Both the position numbers and the translations under genes were made by a program. Under the pieces are notes generated by a model. It made no database searches and was not told where the DNA came from. It saw nothing but the letters and a program-made list of their open reading frames with translations. A DNA stretch of 64,000 nt from NCBI RefSeq assembly GCF_017573505.1, contig NZ_JAGEOJ010000003.1, positions 1 to 64,000 of the forward strand, in the 5' to 3' direction. Origin of the DNA: Actinomadura barringtoniae. GTDB taxonomy: Bacteria > Actinomycetota > Actinomycetes > Streptosporangiales > Streptosporangiaceae. This document shows, in pieces, positions 36,734 through 46,556 of the stretch; the first letter of the stretch is position 1; the number at the start of each line of letters is the position of its first letter.

Positions 36734-37729
36734 TCATGATGGGCCCGGCCGGGTCGTTCCGTGGATATCTCTCACGAACCAGTTCGCATCCTTCTTGACC
36801 ATCACGAGCTCGTAGGTCTGGTCGAGCTCGCCGCCGTTGCCGCCCGCGGCACCGGGGACCTGCCAGGCGACGGTTGCGGTGATGGTACGTTCTCCGGCCG
36901 GCCCCTTGGGCGCGACGACTTCCTTGACCTGGGCGAACGTCACGGAGTTGGCGAGGCCGGTGATGGTGACGCCGTCGGCGAAGCGCGACAGCGACGACTG
37001 GTTGTTCTGGGCGTAGGCCTGGAAGAACGGGCCCAGCGCACCCTGCAGTTCGCTCTCGAGCGCCTGGTCGCGATCGGTCACGCCGCTCTGCGGAAGCGTC
37101 GCCTTGGTCGGCGGTGGGAGCAGCGCGGGCTGGGAGGAGACGACCATCGCGCCGTTCTTGGTGTAGATCGGCACCGAGAGCCGGAACCAGCGATCGGTCG
37201 CGCGCGCCAGTACGGTCACGACGGCATTGTTGGCGTCCCGCGCGTCCACTCCGGCCACCTGGACCGACTGGACTTGCAACGCTCCGACACCGTTCCAACC
37301 GAAATTACCGTCGGCGCCGTCCGGGATGAACGACTGCAATTGCGTCTGCCGGGCCTGCGCGGTCCTCTGATCGTAGTTGAGATAGACCGTGGCGAACTGA
37401 ATCGCGAAGGCACTCGCGGAGCTGCTGGGGAAGTCGGCGCCCTTGCTCGGCTTGGGGGTTTGGGCGGTCCCGGAATCGTTGCTCGTGAAGCGCTCGAACG
37501 GGGCCCGGATGCCGTTGACCAGGATGACGAGGATGAGCGCCCACAGGATCGCGCGGCCGACCCAGATCCACCAGCGGCCGCCGGAGCCTCCCCACTTGCC
37601 GCCGCGGCGGCCTCGTTGCTCGGGCACCTCCCACGGGTCGGCGGGCGAGCCGAGCGAGAGTCCGCCCGCCGGGGCCTCCTCGACAAGGGCAGCCTCACGG
37701 CCGTGTCCCACTGCCGACCTGCGAGCCAT
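36734..37729 (-). CDS. TcpC-like (VirB8-fold) conjugal transfer protein
   Basis: The 331-residue bitopic protein has a cytoplasmic N-terminus rich in Gly/Arg (about 1-52), one membrane helix (about 55-73), and two extracytoplasmic domains (about 95-205 and 215-325) like the tandem NTF2-like/VirB8 folds of TcpC. The second domain ends in TYELVMVKKDANWFVRDI. ATG 37729 is chosen because GGAGG lies five bases upstream; GTG 37732 is too close to that site. It heads the transfer-like cluster; the only nearby upstream open frame is a possible 26-codon leader whose TGA overlaps the start. Confidence 0.87.
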   Translation of the reverse strand: MARRSAVGHGREAALVEEAPAGGLSLGSPADPWEVPEQRGRRGGKWGGSGGRWWIWVGRAILWALILVILVNGIRAPFERFTSNDSGTAQTPKPSKGADFPSSSASAFAIQFATVYLNYDQRTAQARQTQLQSFIPDGADGNFGWNGVGALQVQSVQVAGVDARDANNAVVTVLARATDRWFRLSVPIYTKNGAMVVSSQPALLPPPTKATLPQSGVTDRDQALESELQGALGPFFQAYAQNNQSSLSRFADGVTITGLANSVTFAQVKEVVAPKGPAGERTITATVAWQVPGAAGGNGGELDQTYELVMVKKDANWFVRDIHGTTRPGPS

Positions 37730-38779
37730 CACGCCTCCGCTCGCGCCTCACCCCCGATCGGCGCGTCGTCTGTCCGGTCCTTGCGGTGCGGCCATTCCAA
37801 GCCCACCACGGGCCCAGGGTAACCGCGAGCGTCAATTGTTCCAGCGCATCGAGGGGAAGCACACCCCCGGCACGCGGTTGGGGATAATGCAATCCACCTC
37901 AGTCGGAACGGGGAAGATTGCCAAACGGTGACGATCCCGTATCTACCCGCCGAAAGACGCGTCATCTCACTATCCGGGCAAGCACACCGCTCCCGCCAGT
38001 TGCCTTCCCACCAGATGGCCCTCCCGAGCGAAATCTGTTTCCGGGCGAATCGGTCATTGTGTCGATAAAGGGACATCGCTCTACCCCCCGTATGCGCACC
38101 GACTACAGCGCGTACGAAAATGCCGGTCAGAGACCCCACAACTCGCCCACTGAAACATGCACTGAAACCCGCACGACCCCGCCTCACGAAACCTGCACCC
38201 GCCCAACGCAATCCGCTTCACCACCCCCACAAAATCGCCCAGAAGCCGCCGCCCAGCCCCCAACGACCAAACCCCCACCCCACCAACAACCCCCACACCC
38301 CCGCTCACCCCAACCTGCAAAAACACCCCAGGGACACCATCCGCCGGCCCCCTGTCCCGCACACCACAAGCAACCCGTAGAACCCCCGCCCCACGCACCT
38401 CGCCCACACCCCCGTGCGCCGGCTCCGGGACACGCCCGACCGCTGAGCGCCAACGCGTCGCGCGTACGCCCGAGACCGTCACGCAGCGCCACGACCACGG
38501 CGCCCAGGCGCAAACCCCAGCACGCGAACGCCAGGTGTGGGTGCCGCACACCAACATCGCACGCGATCTACCTACCTAGAGAGCGGCAAGCACGGCACCG
38601 AGACGGGCATGCGCCCGGTGCACGGGCGCCATCACCCGACCAGACGGCGACGCAGGTGCCTTCGTATGCCAGCGGATGCGGCAGGCGACGCCCCGCACGG
38701 CAGCACGGTCACGTGCCTGAGCACGAGCAGGGTGCGCGGCCGCGCAACACCAAGCAGCGTCATAGGCGCTTGCGTGGAT
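37730..38779. other. Gene-free region with strong strand bias upstream of the transfer cluster
   Basis: No convincing gene on either strand. About 38150-38430 is extremely rich in C and A and poor in G and T on the plus strand (CCCCACCAACAACCCCC-type sequence), a marked GC skew unlike anything else here. 37900-38100 is AT-richer and probably holds the cluster promoter. The rest is composed of CACG/GCGC-rich words. Confidence 0.6.
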
Positions 38780-39405
38780 GCCGTGCATGAGTGTTGTGGG
38801 CGGACACCATTCGGGTTGTCGTGCGCGGACGTCGCGCGCCCGCGCGGGTGTCGCGCGTGAGCGGCCCCGGGCACCGCGCGGACATCCAGCATGAGCGGCA
38901 CGCGAACGCCGCGCGCACGTGGCACGCGGACGCCAGGTGTGAGCGGCACGCGGAGGTCGAACGCGAGCAGCGCGCGTCACACGGGCGTCGCACGTGGGCG
39001 CTTCGCAGGCGCTGCGCCGGACGCTGTGCCCATGCGGTGCGCGGGTGTCGTGACGCGAGCGGCACACGGGCGCCGTGCACGAGCACCACACGGGTGTCGC
39101 GCATAAGCAGCGCGTGAGCGTCGTGCATAAGCAGCGCGGGCACCACACGGGTGTCTGCGCGAGCGGCGCGTGGGTGTCGTGGCTGAACAGCGCGGACATC
39201 GCGCACGAGCGGCGCGCGGACACGATCCGCAAGCAGCGTGCCTGTGTCACGCACGCGCTCCGCGCGGGCGTCGTACGCGAGCAGCTCGGACGCCGTGTGC
39301 GGCACTGCGCGCGGACACCCGCGCGGGTGTCCGCGCGGGTGTCCGCGCGAGTGTCCGCGCGAGGGGCGCGCGTGGGTCGTCGTGCGTGAGCACCGTGTTG
39401 GAGCC
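38780..39405. repeat. Degenerate 25-30 bp minisatellite
   Basis: Over 20 imperfect copies of a unit around CGGGTGTCGCGCACGAGCAG, with recurring GCGTGAGCGGCACGCGGAC and CATAAGCAGCGCG variants, run from about 38780 to 39400. They end in a 12-bp tandem of GCGCGGGTGTCC. No codon bias in any frame. Confidence 0.8.
39308..39337. other. 30-bp perfect palindrome downstream of ychF
   Basis: Centred on GCGC at 39321-39324, arms CGCGCGGACACCC and its complement, with no loop spacer beyond the central GCGC. It could form a cruciform or act as terminator for the minus-strand ychF gene, which ends at 39445. Confidence 0.7.
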
Positions 39406-39444
39406 GGGTGAGGAGGACGCAGGCGTTCAGCGCGGGGTGGCGGG

Positions 39445-40530
<1,086 letters not shown>

Positions 40531-40540
40531 GGCGCAAAGT

Positions 40541-41680
40541 TTATTGCCCGGCGGGACCACCCAAGGACGACGCCTGGATGAACTCTGCGATGTGGCGGAA
40601 CGCCGCCTTGCCCTCGGGCACGTAGTCGGCGAACACCGGGAAGACGTGCACGAGGCCGTCCCACTCCTGGTAGACGGCCGGAACGCCTGCGGCGCGGGCC
40701 CGTTCGGCGACGTCGCGGGTCTCGTCCCGCAGGATCTCCGTACTGGAGGCGATGAAGAGGAGCGGCGGGAGGCCTGAGAGGTCTGCGCGGAGCGGGGAGA
40801 AAAGCGGGTCGTTCTCCTCCTTGTCCCGGCAGAACTCCCGGCCTAGCCAGGCAAGCTTTCCTGCGGGGATGAGGGAGTCGCTCTGGCGGTTGAGCTGGTG
40901 CGACTGGGACTGGCAGAGCAGGTCCACCCAGGGAGACAGGGCGAACGCGGATTCCGGGAGAGGGCCTCCCCGTTGCTTGAGGGCGAGGAGGAGCGCGAGG
41001 GTGAGGTGGCCCCCTGCCGAGTCGCCTCCTACGACGATGTTGGACGGCTCATAGCCCTGGGCCAGGAGGTAGTCGTACGCGCCGAGGGCGTCCTCCAGTG
41101 CGTCGGCAGGGGTGTGGTGCGGTGCCAGGCGGTAGTCCAGGGCCAGAACGGAGCGCCTGGTGGACGCGGAGAGTCGCCAGTTGAACGGGCGGTAGAGCCT
41201 GGGGCTGCCGAAGAAGTAGCCGCCGCCGTGGAGGTAGAGAAGCGCCTTGCTGTCGTCGGGGGCGCCGGCCCGTACCCACTCGGCCGTGCAGGTGCCCAGG
41301 TCCTGCGGAGTGATCGCCACCCCGCGTGGAATGATCTCGAGCCGCGCCATCAGGTCGGTCGCCCGCCGGATCCGGATCAGCCCGGCATCGGTCTCGGGGC
41401 CGTACTGCCACGCCGTCTTCATCATGGACTTGATCACCCGGTTGGCGATCCGCGCCGACAGCGTCGGCCGCCCGCCCGGCTCCATCGCCAGCACGCGAGC
41501 CACCCGCCGTTCCGCCGCCGTGGTGGCCACCAGCCGGATCTGAGCGGGGTTGGCAAGGTCACGAGTCTGAGCCCGAGCGGCAGCGGCCGTTTCGTGCTCG
41601 GCACCGGGCTGGGGGGTGGAGGGGGCTACTGGGGCGGAGGACTGGTCGGAGCTGGAATCGGGGCCTGGGGTGGCGGGCAT
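40541..41680 (-). CDS. Alpha/beta hydrolase, hormone-sensitive-lipase family esterase
   Basis: A 379-residue carboxylesterase/lipase-type enzyme: oxyanion motif HGGG (151-154), nucleophile elbow GDSAGG with Ser221, acid Asp319 (LRDE) and His345 (GLVHVF). The N-terminal 100 residues are a Pro/Ala-rich tail and cap helices. No signal peptide. ATG 41680 is preferred because GAGGAG lies eight bases upstream; the longer frame adds nine residues. The substrate is probably a short or medium acyl ester (family inference). Confidence 0.92.
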   Translation of the reverse strand: MPATPGPDSSSDQSSAPVAPSTPQPGAEHETAAAARAQTRDLANPAQIRLVATTAAERRVARVLAMEPGGRPTLSARIANRVIKSMMKTAWQYGPETDAGLIRIRRATDLMARLEIIPRGVAITPQDLGTCTAEWVRAGAPDDSKALLYLHGGGYFFGSPRLYRPFNWRLSASTRRSVLALDYRLAPHHTPADALEDALGAYDYLLAQGYEPSNIVVGGDSAGGHLTLALLLALKQRGGPLPESAFALSPWVDLLCQSQSHQLNRQSDSLIPAGKLAWLGREFCRDKEENDPLFSPLRADLSGLPPLLFIASSTEILRDETRDVAERARAAGVPAVYQEWDGLVHVFPVFADYVPEGKAAFRHIAEFIQASSLGGPAGQ

Positions 41681-41810
41681 GGGGGGCTCCTCGCGGTGGT
41701 GGTCCATCCGGTTTGCTGCGCTTAGTGAACGCTGAGTCTAATTGTCCGGTGCGACTGCCGTCTCGGCGCGTCGCGCGGGCACTCTCCGCATCCGCTGTCA
41801 CGATGAAAAG

Positions 41811-43169
41811 ATGGATCTCGCGCTGCTCGCGGGCCTCGTCATCGGGGTGGCCTTCGGCGTGGTGGTCGGCTACGCGCTCGCCACCGGCCGCCAGGGGGCC
41901 TTGATCGCGCGGGCCAAGGCCGCCGAGGAGAAGCTGGCCTATGCCGAGGAACGGATGGCCGAGCACTTCGAGAACCTGTCCGCCAAGGCCCTGGACGCCA
42001 GCAACCAGCGGTTCCTGGAGCTGGCCGACACGCGGCTGAAGGCGGCGGGGGTCGAGGCGGCGGGCGAGCTCGAACGCCGCAAGCAGGCCGTCGAGCATCT
42101 GGTCGCCCCACTCCGCGAGACTCTGGCCAAGGTAGAGGAGCAGCTCCGCGAGGTCGAGACCGGCCGCCGCGAGTCGCACGCGATGCTGGCCCGGCAGGTC
42201 GACTTCGTACGGCAGAGCTCGGAGCAGTTGCGCTCGGAGACCCAGACGCTCGTGCGTGCGCTGCAGCGGCCCGAGGCGCGCGGGCGGTGGGGCGAGCTCC
42301 AGCTGCGCCGCGTCGTCGAGCTGGCCGGGATGACCCACCACTGCGACTTCGACGAGCAGGCGAGCGCCGCCACCGAGAACGGCACCGTCCGCCCCGACAT
42401 GGTCGTGCGGCTGGTCGGCGGCAAGAACGTCGTCGTCGACTCGAAGGTGTCCCTGGCCGCCTACCTGGAGGCCGTCGAGACCGGCGAGAACGTCCGGCTG
42501 GAGGCGCACGCGCGGCACCTGCGCGACCACGTGGACCGGCTGGCCGCCAAGTCGTACTGGCAGGCGTTCAGCCCGGCGCCGGAGTTCGTGGTGCTGTTCA
42601 TCCCGGGCGAGGCGTTCCTGGCGCCGGCGCTCGACCACGACCCGGGGCTGCTGGAGTACGCGATGACGCGGCGCGTGCACATCGCCACCCCGACCACGCT
42701 GATCACGATGCTGCGCACCGCGTCGTACGCCTGGCAGCAGGAGGCGCTCTCGCGGAACGCGCGGGCGGTGTTCGAGCTCGGCAAGGAGCTGTACGAGCGG
42801 CTCGGCACGATGGGCCAGCACGTCGACGAGCTCGGCCGGGCGCTCACGAACGCGATCAAGTCGTACAACAGGACCGTCGGATCGCTGGAGACCCGCGTGC
42901 TGGTCAGCGCGCGCAAGCTGAACGAGCTCGGCGTCGTCGAGACCTCGCTGGACGCCCCGCAACCCGTCGAGGAGAGCCCCCGCACCCCCTCAGCCGCCGA
43001 ACTCACCGCCGACGACCGCCCCGCCGTCACCTTCGACGACCGCCCCGCCGTCACCACCGAGGACCACCCCGACGACGACGGACCGCGACCCGACCCACCC
43101 GGGAAACCGGTAGGTTTCGGCGGACGGGCCATCCCCGAGCAGATTGATCGGCTGGAGAGGTGGCAATGA
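41811..43169 (+). CDS. rmuC: DNA recombination protein RmuC
   Basis: The 452-residue protein has an N-terminal membrane helix (about 3-22), a long coiled coil (about 30-150) and the RmuC nuclease-like core (about 165-330) with RPDMVVRL, VVDSKVSLAAYL and LFIPGEAFLAPAL, which carry the restriction-endonuclease-like acidic residues. The C-terminal tail is Asp/Pro-rich with a DDRPAVT direct repeat. RmuC limits recombination between short inverted repeats in E. coli. ATG 41811; there is no good ribosome-binding site, only GATGAAAAG. The stop overlaps the next start (ATGA). Confidence 0.93.
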   Translation: MDLALLAGLVIGVAFGVVVGYALATGRQGALIARAKAAEEKLAYAEERMAEHFENLSAKALDASNQRFLELADTRLKAAGVEAAGELERRKQAVEHLVAPLRETLAKVEEQLREVETGRRESHAMLARQVDFVRQSSEQLRSETQTLVRALQRPEARGRWGELQLRRVVELAGMTHHCDFDEQASAATENGTVRPDMVVRLVGGKNVVVDSKVSLAAYLEAVETGENVRLEAHARHLRDHVDRLAAKSYWQAFSPAPEFVVLFIPGEAFLAPALDHDPGLLEYAMTRRVHIATPTTLITMLRTASYAWQQEALSRNARAVFELGKELYERLGTMGQHVDELGRALTNAIKSYNRTVGSLETRVLVSARKLNELGVVETSLDAPQPVEESPRTPSAAELTADDRPAVTFDDRPAVTTEDHPDDDGPRPDPPGKPVGFGGRAIPEQIDRLERWQ

Positions 43170-43819
43170 GTACACCGACGGTGAACGATGCGCCGGACGG
43201 CGCATCGCCGGCCCCAGGGGGATCTGTGCGACGTGAGCGCGGCGCTTCGGCTCCACGGCTGCGCTCGGGCTCGTCCGGCGGCGCGTCCATCACGCTGACC
43301 GGCCGCGGCGGCATCGTCGTCATGTTCGGTACGGGCCTGCTCGGCGCGCTGTTCGCGCACTGGCTCGACATGCAGGTGCTGGCCGGCCTCTCGTTCGCCG
43401 CCGGATGCGTGCTCGCCGCGCTGACCACCCGCCCCGCCGACCTGCTCACCGTCGCCGTCAGCCCGCCCGCGGTCTTCTTCGCCGTCACGGTGATCGCCGA
43501 GTTCCTGACCACCCTCGGCGAGGGGTCGCTGCTGCGCGGCATGGCCGTCGGCCTGCTGACCTCGCTGGCCGCGACCGCGCCGTGGCTGTTCCTCGGGACG
43601 ATCCTGGTGCTGGTCATCGCGTTCCCGCGCGGCCTGCTCACCACGTTCAACGAGCTGCGCGACAAGCTGATCGGCAGCCGCCTCTTCGTCGAAGAGGCGA
43701 ACGAGAACCCGGTCCGCTGGGACGAGAGCCCCGCCACCGACACCGGCGCCGGCCGCGTCTCCCGTACGGCCGCCCGCCACGAGAAGAAACCCCCGCTCCC
43801 CCACGGCGACATCGACTAA
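43166..43819 (+). CDS. DUF6542 membrane protein
   Basis: The 217-residue protein has a Pro/Ser/Arg-rich N-terminus (about 1-42), four hydrophobic helices (about 48-66, 70-86, 95-115, 132-152), and a hydrophilic C-terminus. The family is unknown in function and commonly lies next to ispH and xseA in actinomycetes. ATG 43166, with GGAGAGG upstream, overlaps the rmuC stop. It is convergent with ispH; a short 11-bp tandem repeat separates them. Confidence 0.8.
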   Translation: MSTPTVNDAPDGASPAPGGSVRRERGASAPRLRSGSSGGASITLTGRGGIVVMFGTGLLGALFAHWLDMQVLAGLSFAAGCVLAALTTRPADLLTVAVSPPAVFFAVTVIAEFLTTLGEGSLLRGMAVGLLTSLAATAPWLFLGTILVLVIAFPRGLLTTFNELRDKLIGSRLFVEEANENPVRWDESPATDTGAGRVSRTAARHEKKPPLPHGDID

Positions 43820-43834
43820 CGCACGCCGCCTGCG

Positions 43835-43878
43835 GCTATGCGCCGGCCATGCGCCAGCTATGCGCCGGCTATGCGCTG
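43835..43878. repeat. 11-bp tandem repeat covering the ispH stop codon
   Basis: Four units of GCTATGCGCCG (second and fourth with substitutions) run between the convergent DUF6542 and ispH genes. The fourth unit contains the ispH stop and last codons, so repeat expansion would move or extend the 3' end. Confidence 0.85.
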
Positions 43879-44828
43879 CGGAGGTCCTTGCGGAGCTCGT
43901 GCGGGAGGGCGAAGCGCATCTTCTCCTGAACGGACTCGATCTCCTCGACGTCGCCGTAGCCACGTTCGGCCAGCCAGGCCAGCACGCCCTGGACGAGCTC
44001 GTCGGGCACCGAGGCGCCGCTCGTGACGCCGACGGTGGCGACGCCGTCCAGCCAGGACTCGTTGATGTGCTCGGCGTAGTCGACCAGGTAGGCGTCGTCG
44101 GCGCCGTGCTCCTTGGCGACCTCGACCAGCCGTACCGAGTTGGAGGAGTTGGTGGACCCGACCACGATCACCAGCTGCGACTGCGCGGCCATCTCCTTGA
44201 CGGCGACCTGGCGGTTCTGGGTGGCGTAGCAGATGTCGTCGGACGGCGGGTCCATCAGCTTGGGGAACCGCTCGCGCAGCTTGGCGACGGTCGCCAGCGT
44301 CTCGTCCACCGACAGGGTGGTCTGCGACAGCCAGGCCACCTTCTCGGGGTCGCGGACGTTCACGTTCGCCACGTCGTCCGGGCCGTCGACGAGGTGGATG
44401 TGATCGGGGGCCTCGCCCGAGGTCCCGATGACCTCCTCGTGGCCCTCGTGGCCGATCAGCAGGATGTCGTAGTCGTCCTTGGCGAACCGCACGGCCTCCT
44501 TGTGGACCTTGGTCACCAGCGGGCACGTGGCGTCGATCGTGCGCAGGCTGAGGCCGCGCGCCTCCTCGTGCACGACCGGGGCCACCCCGTGCGCGGAGAA
44601 GACCACGATGGCGCCCTCGGGCACCTCCTCGGTCTCGTCGACGAAGATCGCGCCCTGTTCCTCGAGCGTCTTCACCACGTGCACGTTGTGAACGATCTGC
44701 TTGCGCACGTAGATCGGCGCCCCGTACTTCTCCAGGGCGATCTCGACCGTCTGGACGGCCCGGTCGACGCCCGCGCAGTAACCACGCGGCTTGGCGAGCA
44801 GGACACGGCGCTGGCTGGTGGCGGTCAT
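43869..44828 (-). CDS. ispH: 4-hydroxy-3-methylbut-2-enyl diphosphate reductase
   Basis: The last enzyme of the MEP isoprenoid pathway: reduces HMBPP to IPP and DMAPP using a 4Fe-4S cluster. At 319 residues it is full length. The three cluster cysteines are Cys18 (GYCAGV), Cys102 (ATCPLV) and Cys200 (DICYAT). Substrate-binding histidines lie in HNVH (47-50), SAHG (80) and GHEGHEE. STNSSNS and TSGASVP match the C-terminal binding loops. ATG 44828 has AGGGGGC before it; the ORF upstream of it is not conserved. Confidence 0.97.
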   Translation of the reverse strand: MTATSQRRVLLAKPRGYCAGVDRAVQTVEIALEKYGAPIYVRKQIVHNVHVVKTLEEQGAIFVDETEEVPEGAIVVFSAHGVAPVVHEEARGLSLRTIDATCPLVTKVHKEAVRFAKDDYDILLIGHEGHEEVIGTSGEAPDHIHLVDGPDDVANVNVRDPEKVAWLSQTTLSVDETLATVAKLRERFPKLMDPPSDDICYATQNRQVAVKEMAAQSQLVIVVGSTNSSNSVRLVEVAKEHGADDAYLVDYAEHINESWLDGVATVGVTSGASVPDELVQGVLAWLAERGYGDVEEIESVQEKMRFALPHELRKDLRSA

Positions 44829-45067
44829 GCCCCCTATCGTACGAGCCGTCCCAGGCGTCCCGCACCGACCGCAAACCACCCCGGATCGCAGCAGAGGAGC
44901 TCAAAGCTCTGGTGAAGCCCGCAATGTGACCCGAACCACGCCCCTTTTGGACGGAAATCCATTAAGCCGGGGTGACCGCTATCGCACCTATGCGGCAAAG
45001 TGAAGATTGACAGACGGTGCTGTGTCGGCCGAGTCCGGTGATCAGAACAGCAGGGAGTTGGAGAACG

Positions 45068-45847
45068 ATGGTGAAATCGCCGCGCCGCCTCAAGCAGCAG
45101 GTGCAGGACACGGTGGGCGAACAGGTTCGTGATCTCCCGCTGCACGCCGTCCGCCTGGCCATGTTCGGTGTGGGCCGGGCCCTGCTGCTGAGCGACCGCG
45201 TGACCAAGGACTACAAGGAGATCACCGAGGGCGGCGGCGTGAAGCCCGTGCTCGGCAGGCTTCGCGACGACGTCCAGCACACCGCCGAGAAGGTCGTCGT
45301 CGGCGTCGCCCAGCGCGTACGGGGCACCGAGGAGGAGCCGGAGCCCGCTCCGACCGCCCGGACCCGTACCACCGCGGTCACCCGGCCGCCCGCCAAGCCC
45401 AAGGCCGCCGCCTCCGAGATCTCGGTGGGCAAGCCCAAGGCCACCGCCACCCCGGCGAAGCCGCAGGCCAAGCCCGCTGCCGAGGCCAAGGCCACGGCCC
45501 CCAAGCCGGCCCCGAAGCCCGAGCCCAAGCCCGAGGCGAAGCCAAAGGCCGAGGCCAAGCCCGCTGAGCCCGCCGAGGCAAAGCCCGAGGCCAAGCCCGC
45601 CGCCGAGGCCAAGCCCGCCGCCGAGCCGAAGCCCGAGGCTAAGCCCGCCGAGGCCAAGGCCGCGTCCGCCGACCTGCCGGTGCCCGACTACGACGAGGCC
45701 ACGCTCCCGCAGCTCCGTGCCCGCCTGCGCGGCCTGACCGCCGACCAGGTGAAGCTGCTGCGCGAGTACGAGCGCAAGCACGCCGCCCGCGCCGACGTTC
45801 TCCGCATGTACGAGAACCGCATCGCCAAGCTCAACGGCACCAGCTGA
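45068..45847 (+). CDS. Lipid-droplet-associated protein (Rv1109c-like)
   Basis: The 259-residue protein has an N-terminal conserved region (about 1-85) with helices KSPRRLKQQVQDTVG and LAMFGVGRALLLSDRVT, a Lys/Pro/Ala/Glu-rich linker of KPEAKPA repeats (about 110-205), and a conserved C-terminal helical segment (about 208-258) LPQLRARLRGLTADQVKLL. Mycobacterial relatives sit beside xseA and ispH, and the same neighbourhood is kept here. ATG 45068 with GGAGAACG upstream; divergent from ispH. Confidence 0.78.
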   Translation: MVKSPRRLKQQVQDTVGEQVRDLPLHAVRLAMFGVGRALLLSDRVTKDYKEITEGGGVKPVLGRLRDDVQHTAEKVVVGVAQRVRGTEEEPEPAPTARTRTTAVTRPPAKPKAAASEISVGKPKATATPAKPQAKPAAEAKATAPKPAPKPEPKPEAKPKAEAKPAEPAEAKPEAKPAAEAKPAAEPKPEAKPAEAKAASADLPVPDYDEATLPQLRARLRGLTADQVKLLREYERKHAARADVLRMYENRIAKLNGTS

Positions 45848-45890
45848 CCTGACCAGATCCGACGACCCGACGATCTGACGATCTGACGAC

Positions 45891-45937
45891 CCGATGGCCC
45901 GCCACGCCCCGCACGCCGGGACCCGGCGGGCCATCGG
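45891..45937 (+). terminator. Hairpin terminator after the lipid-droplet protein gene
   Basis: Perfect 13-bp stem CCGATGGCCCGCC (45891-45903) and complement (45925-45937), 21-base loop. Preceded by GACGATCT/GACGACCC short repeats. Confidence 0.82.
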
Positions 45938-46017
45938 CGTCTGAGGAGCGCTCCGGAGACCGCATTTGAATCTCTCAGCAACTGGGGAGATGTCGGCGTG
46001 CTGACCTAGGTGGCGCC

Positions 46018-46338
46018 ATGACCGCCCAGCCGCAGGACGAGCACCAGCCCGCTCCCAGGCCAGAGAAGAATCTGCGCGACATCCGCGCCGCGCTCGTAGT
46101 ACATGAGGACCTGGAGGCGTTCGACGCCGGCCTCAAGGCCGTTCTCGACAAGGTCCGCGTGAGCCTCGACATCAGCCCGTACAACGACTTCCTGCACCGC
46201 TGGTGGATCATGGCGTGCGACTCCGCCCGGGATCCGGAGGGGCGCCGCCGGATGCACGCGACCGCCGCCAAGCTCAGGGCGGGCGAGCCGGTGCCGTCCG
46301 GGCGTCCCGTGCAAGAGATCCTCGCCGAGCGGTGGTGA
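46018..46338 (+). CDS. DUF6247 family protein (probable antitoxin of a decayed pair)
   Basis: The 106-residue mostly helical protein includes the conserved LEAFDAGLKAVLDKVR and DFLHRWWIMACDSARDP segments. DUF6247 genes are often followed by RelE-type toxin genes in actinomycetes. Here a fragment matching the end of such a toxin follows 43 bases later, so I read this as an antitoxin outliving its toxin. ATG 46018 with AGGTGGCGCC upstream. Confidence 0.75.
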   Translation: MTAQPQDEHQPAPRPEKNLRDIRAALVVHEDLEAFDAGLKAVLDKVRVSLDISPYNDFLHRWWIMACDSARDPEGRRRMHATAAKLRAGEPVPSGRPVQEILAERW

Positions 46339-46381
46339 ACCGATCAACGAGGCGAACCCGCGAGCGAACATGCTCACTTAG

Positions 46382-46465
46382 ACCTTCGGCGAACGTGGCC
46401 TGGCTATTTACTTCGTCTTGGAGGAACAGCGCGAGGTGCGCCTACTCCGCGTTCTGTGGGGTTGA
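46382..46465 (+). pseudogene. C-terminal remnant of a RelE/ParE-type toxin
   Basis: Directly after an in-frame TAG (46379-46381), 27 codons encode FGERGLAIYFVLEEQREVRL and end in VLWG-stop. The YFVLEEQREVRLLRV stretch resembles the last beta-strands of RelE/ParE toxins. There is no start and no N-terminal half. Position directly after a DUF6247 gene supports decay of a toxin-antitoxin pair. Confidence 0.6.
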
Positions 46466-46491
46466 CGCCGAGGAGCAGCCTGCGAGGTGAC

Positions 46492-46525
46492 GAACGGCCC
46501 CCGGAACGGGGTCCGGGGGCCGTTC
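46492..46525. terminator. Bidirectional terminator between the TA remnant and MFS gene
   Basis: Perfect 14-bp stem GAACGGCCCCCGGA (46492-46505) / complement (46512-46525), 6-base loop, followed by TCTT. Confidence 0.88.
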
Positions 46526-46556
46526 TCTTGGCCAGGGCTCGGGGGCTCGGCCCTGG

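Noticed and set aside
37738..38211. Leader gene upstream of the TcpC-like gene
   Set aside because: Only the last 26 codons, ending in an overlapping TGA, look plausible; the rest has no codon bias or start support, so it is mentioned only as a possible short leader.
38780..39400. CRISPR array
   Set aside because: Units are contiguous and all degenerate, with no constant repeat separated by unique spacers, and no cas genes are present.
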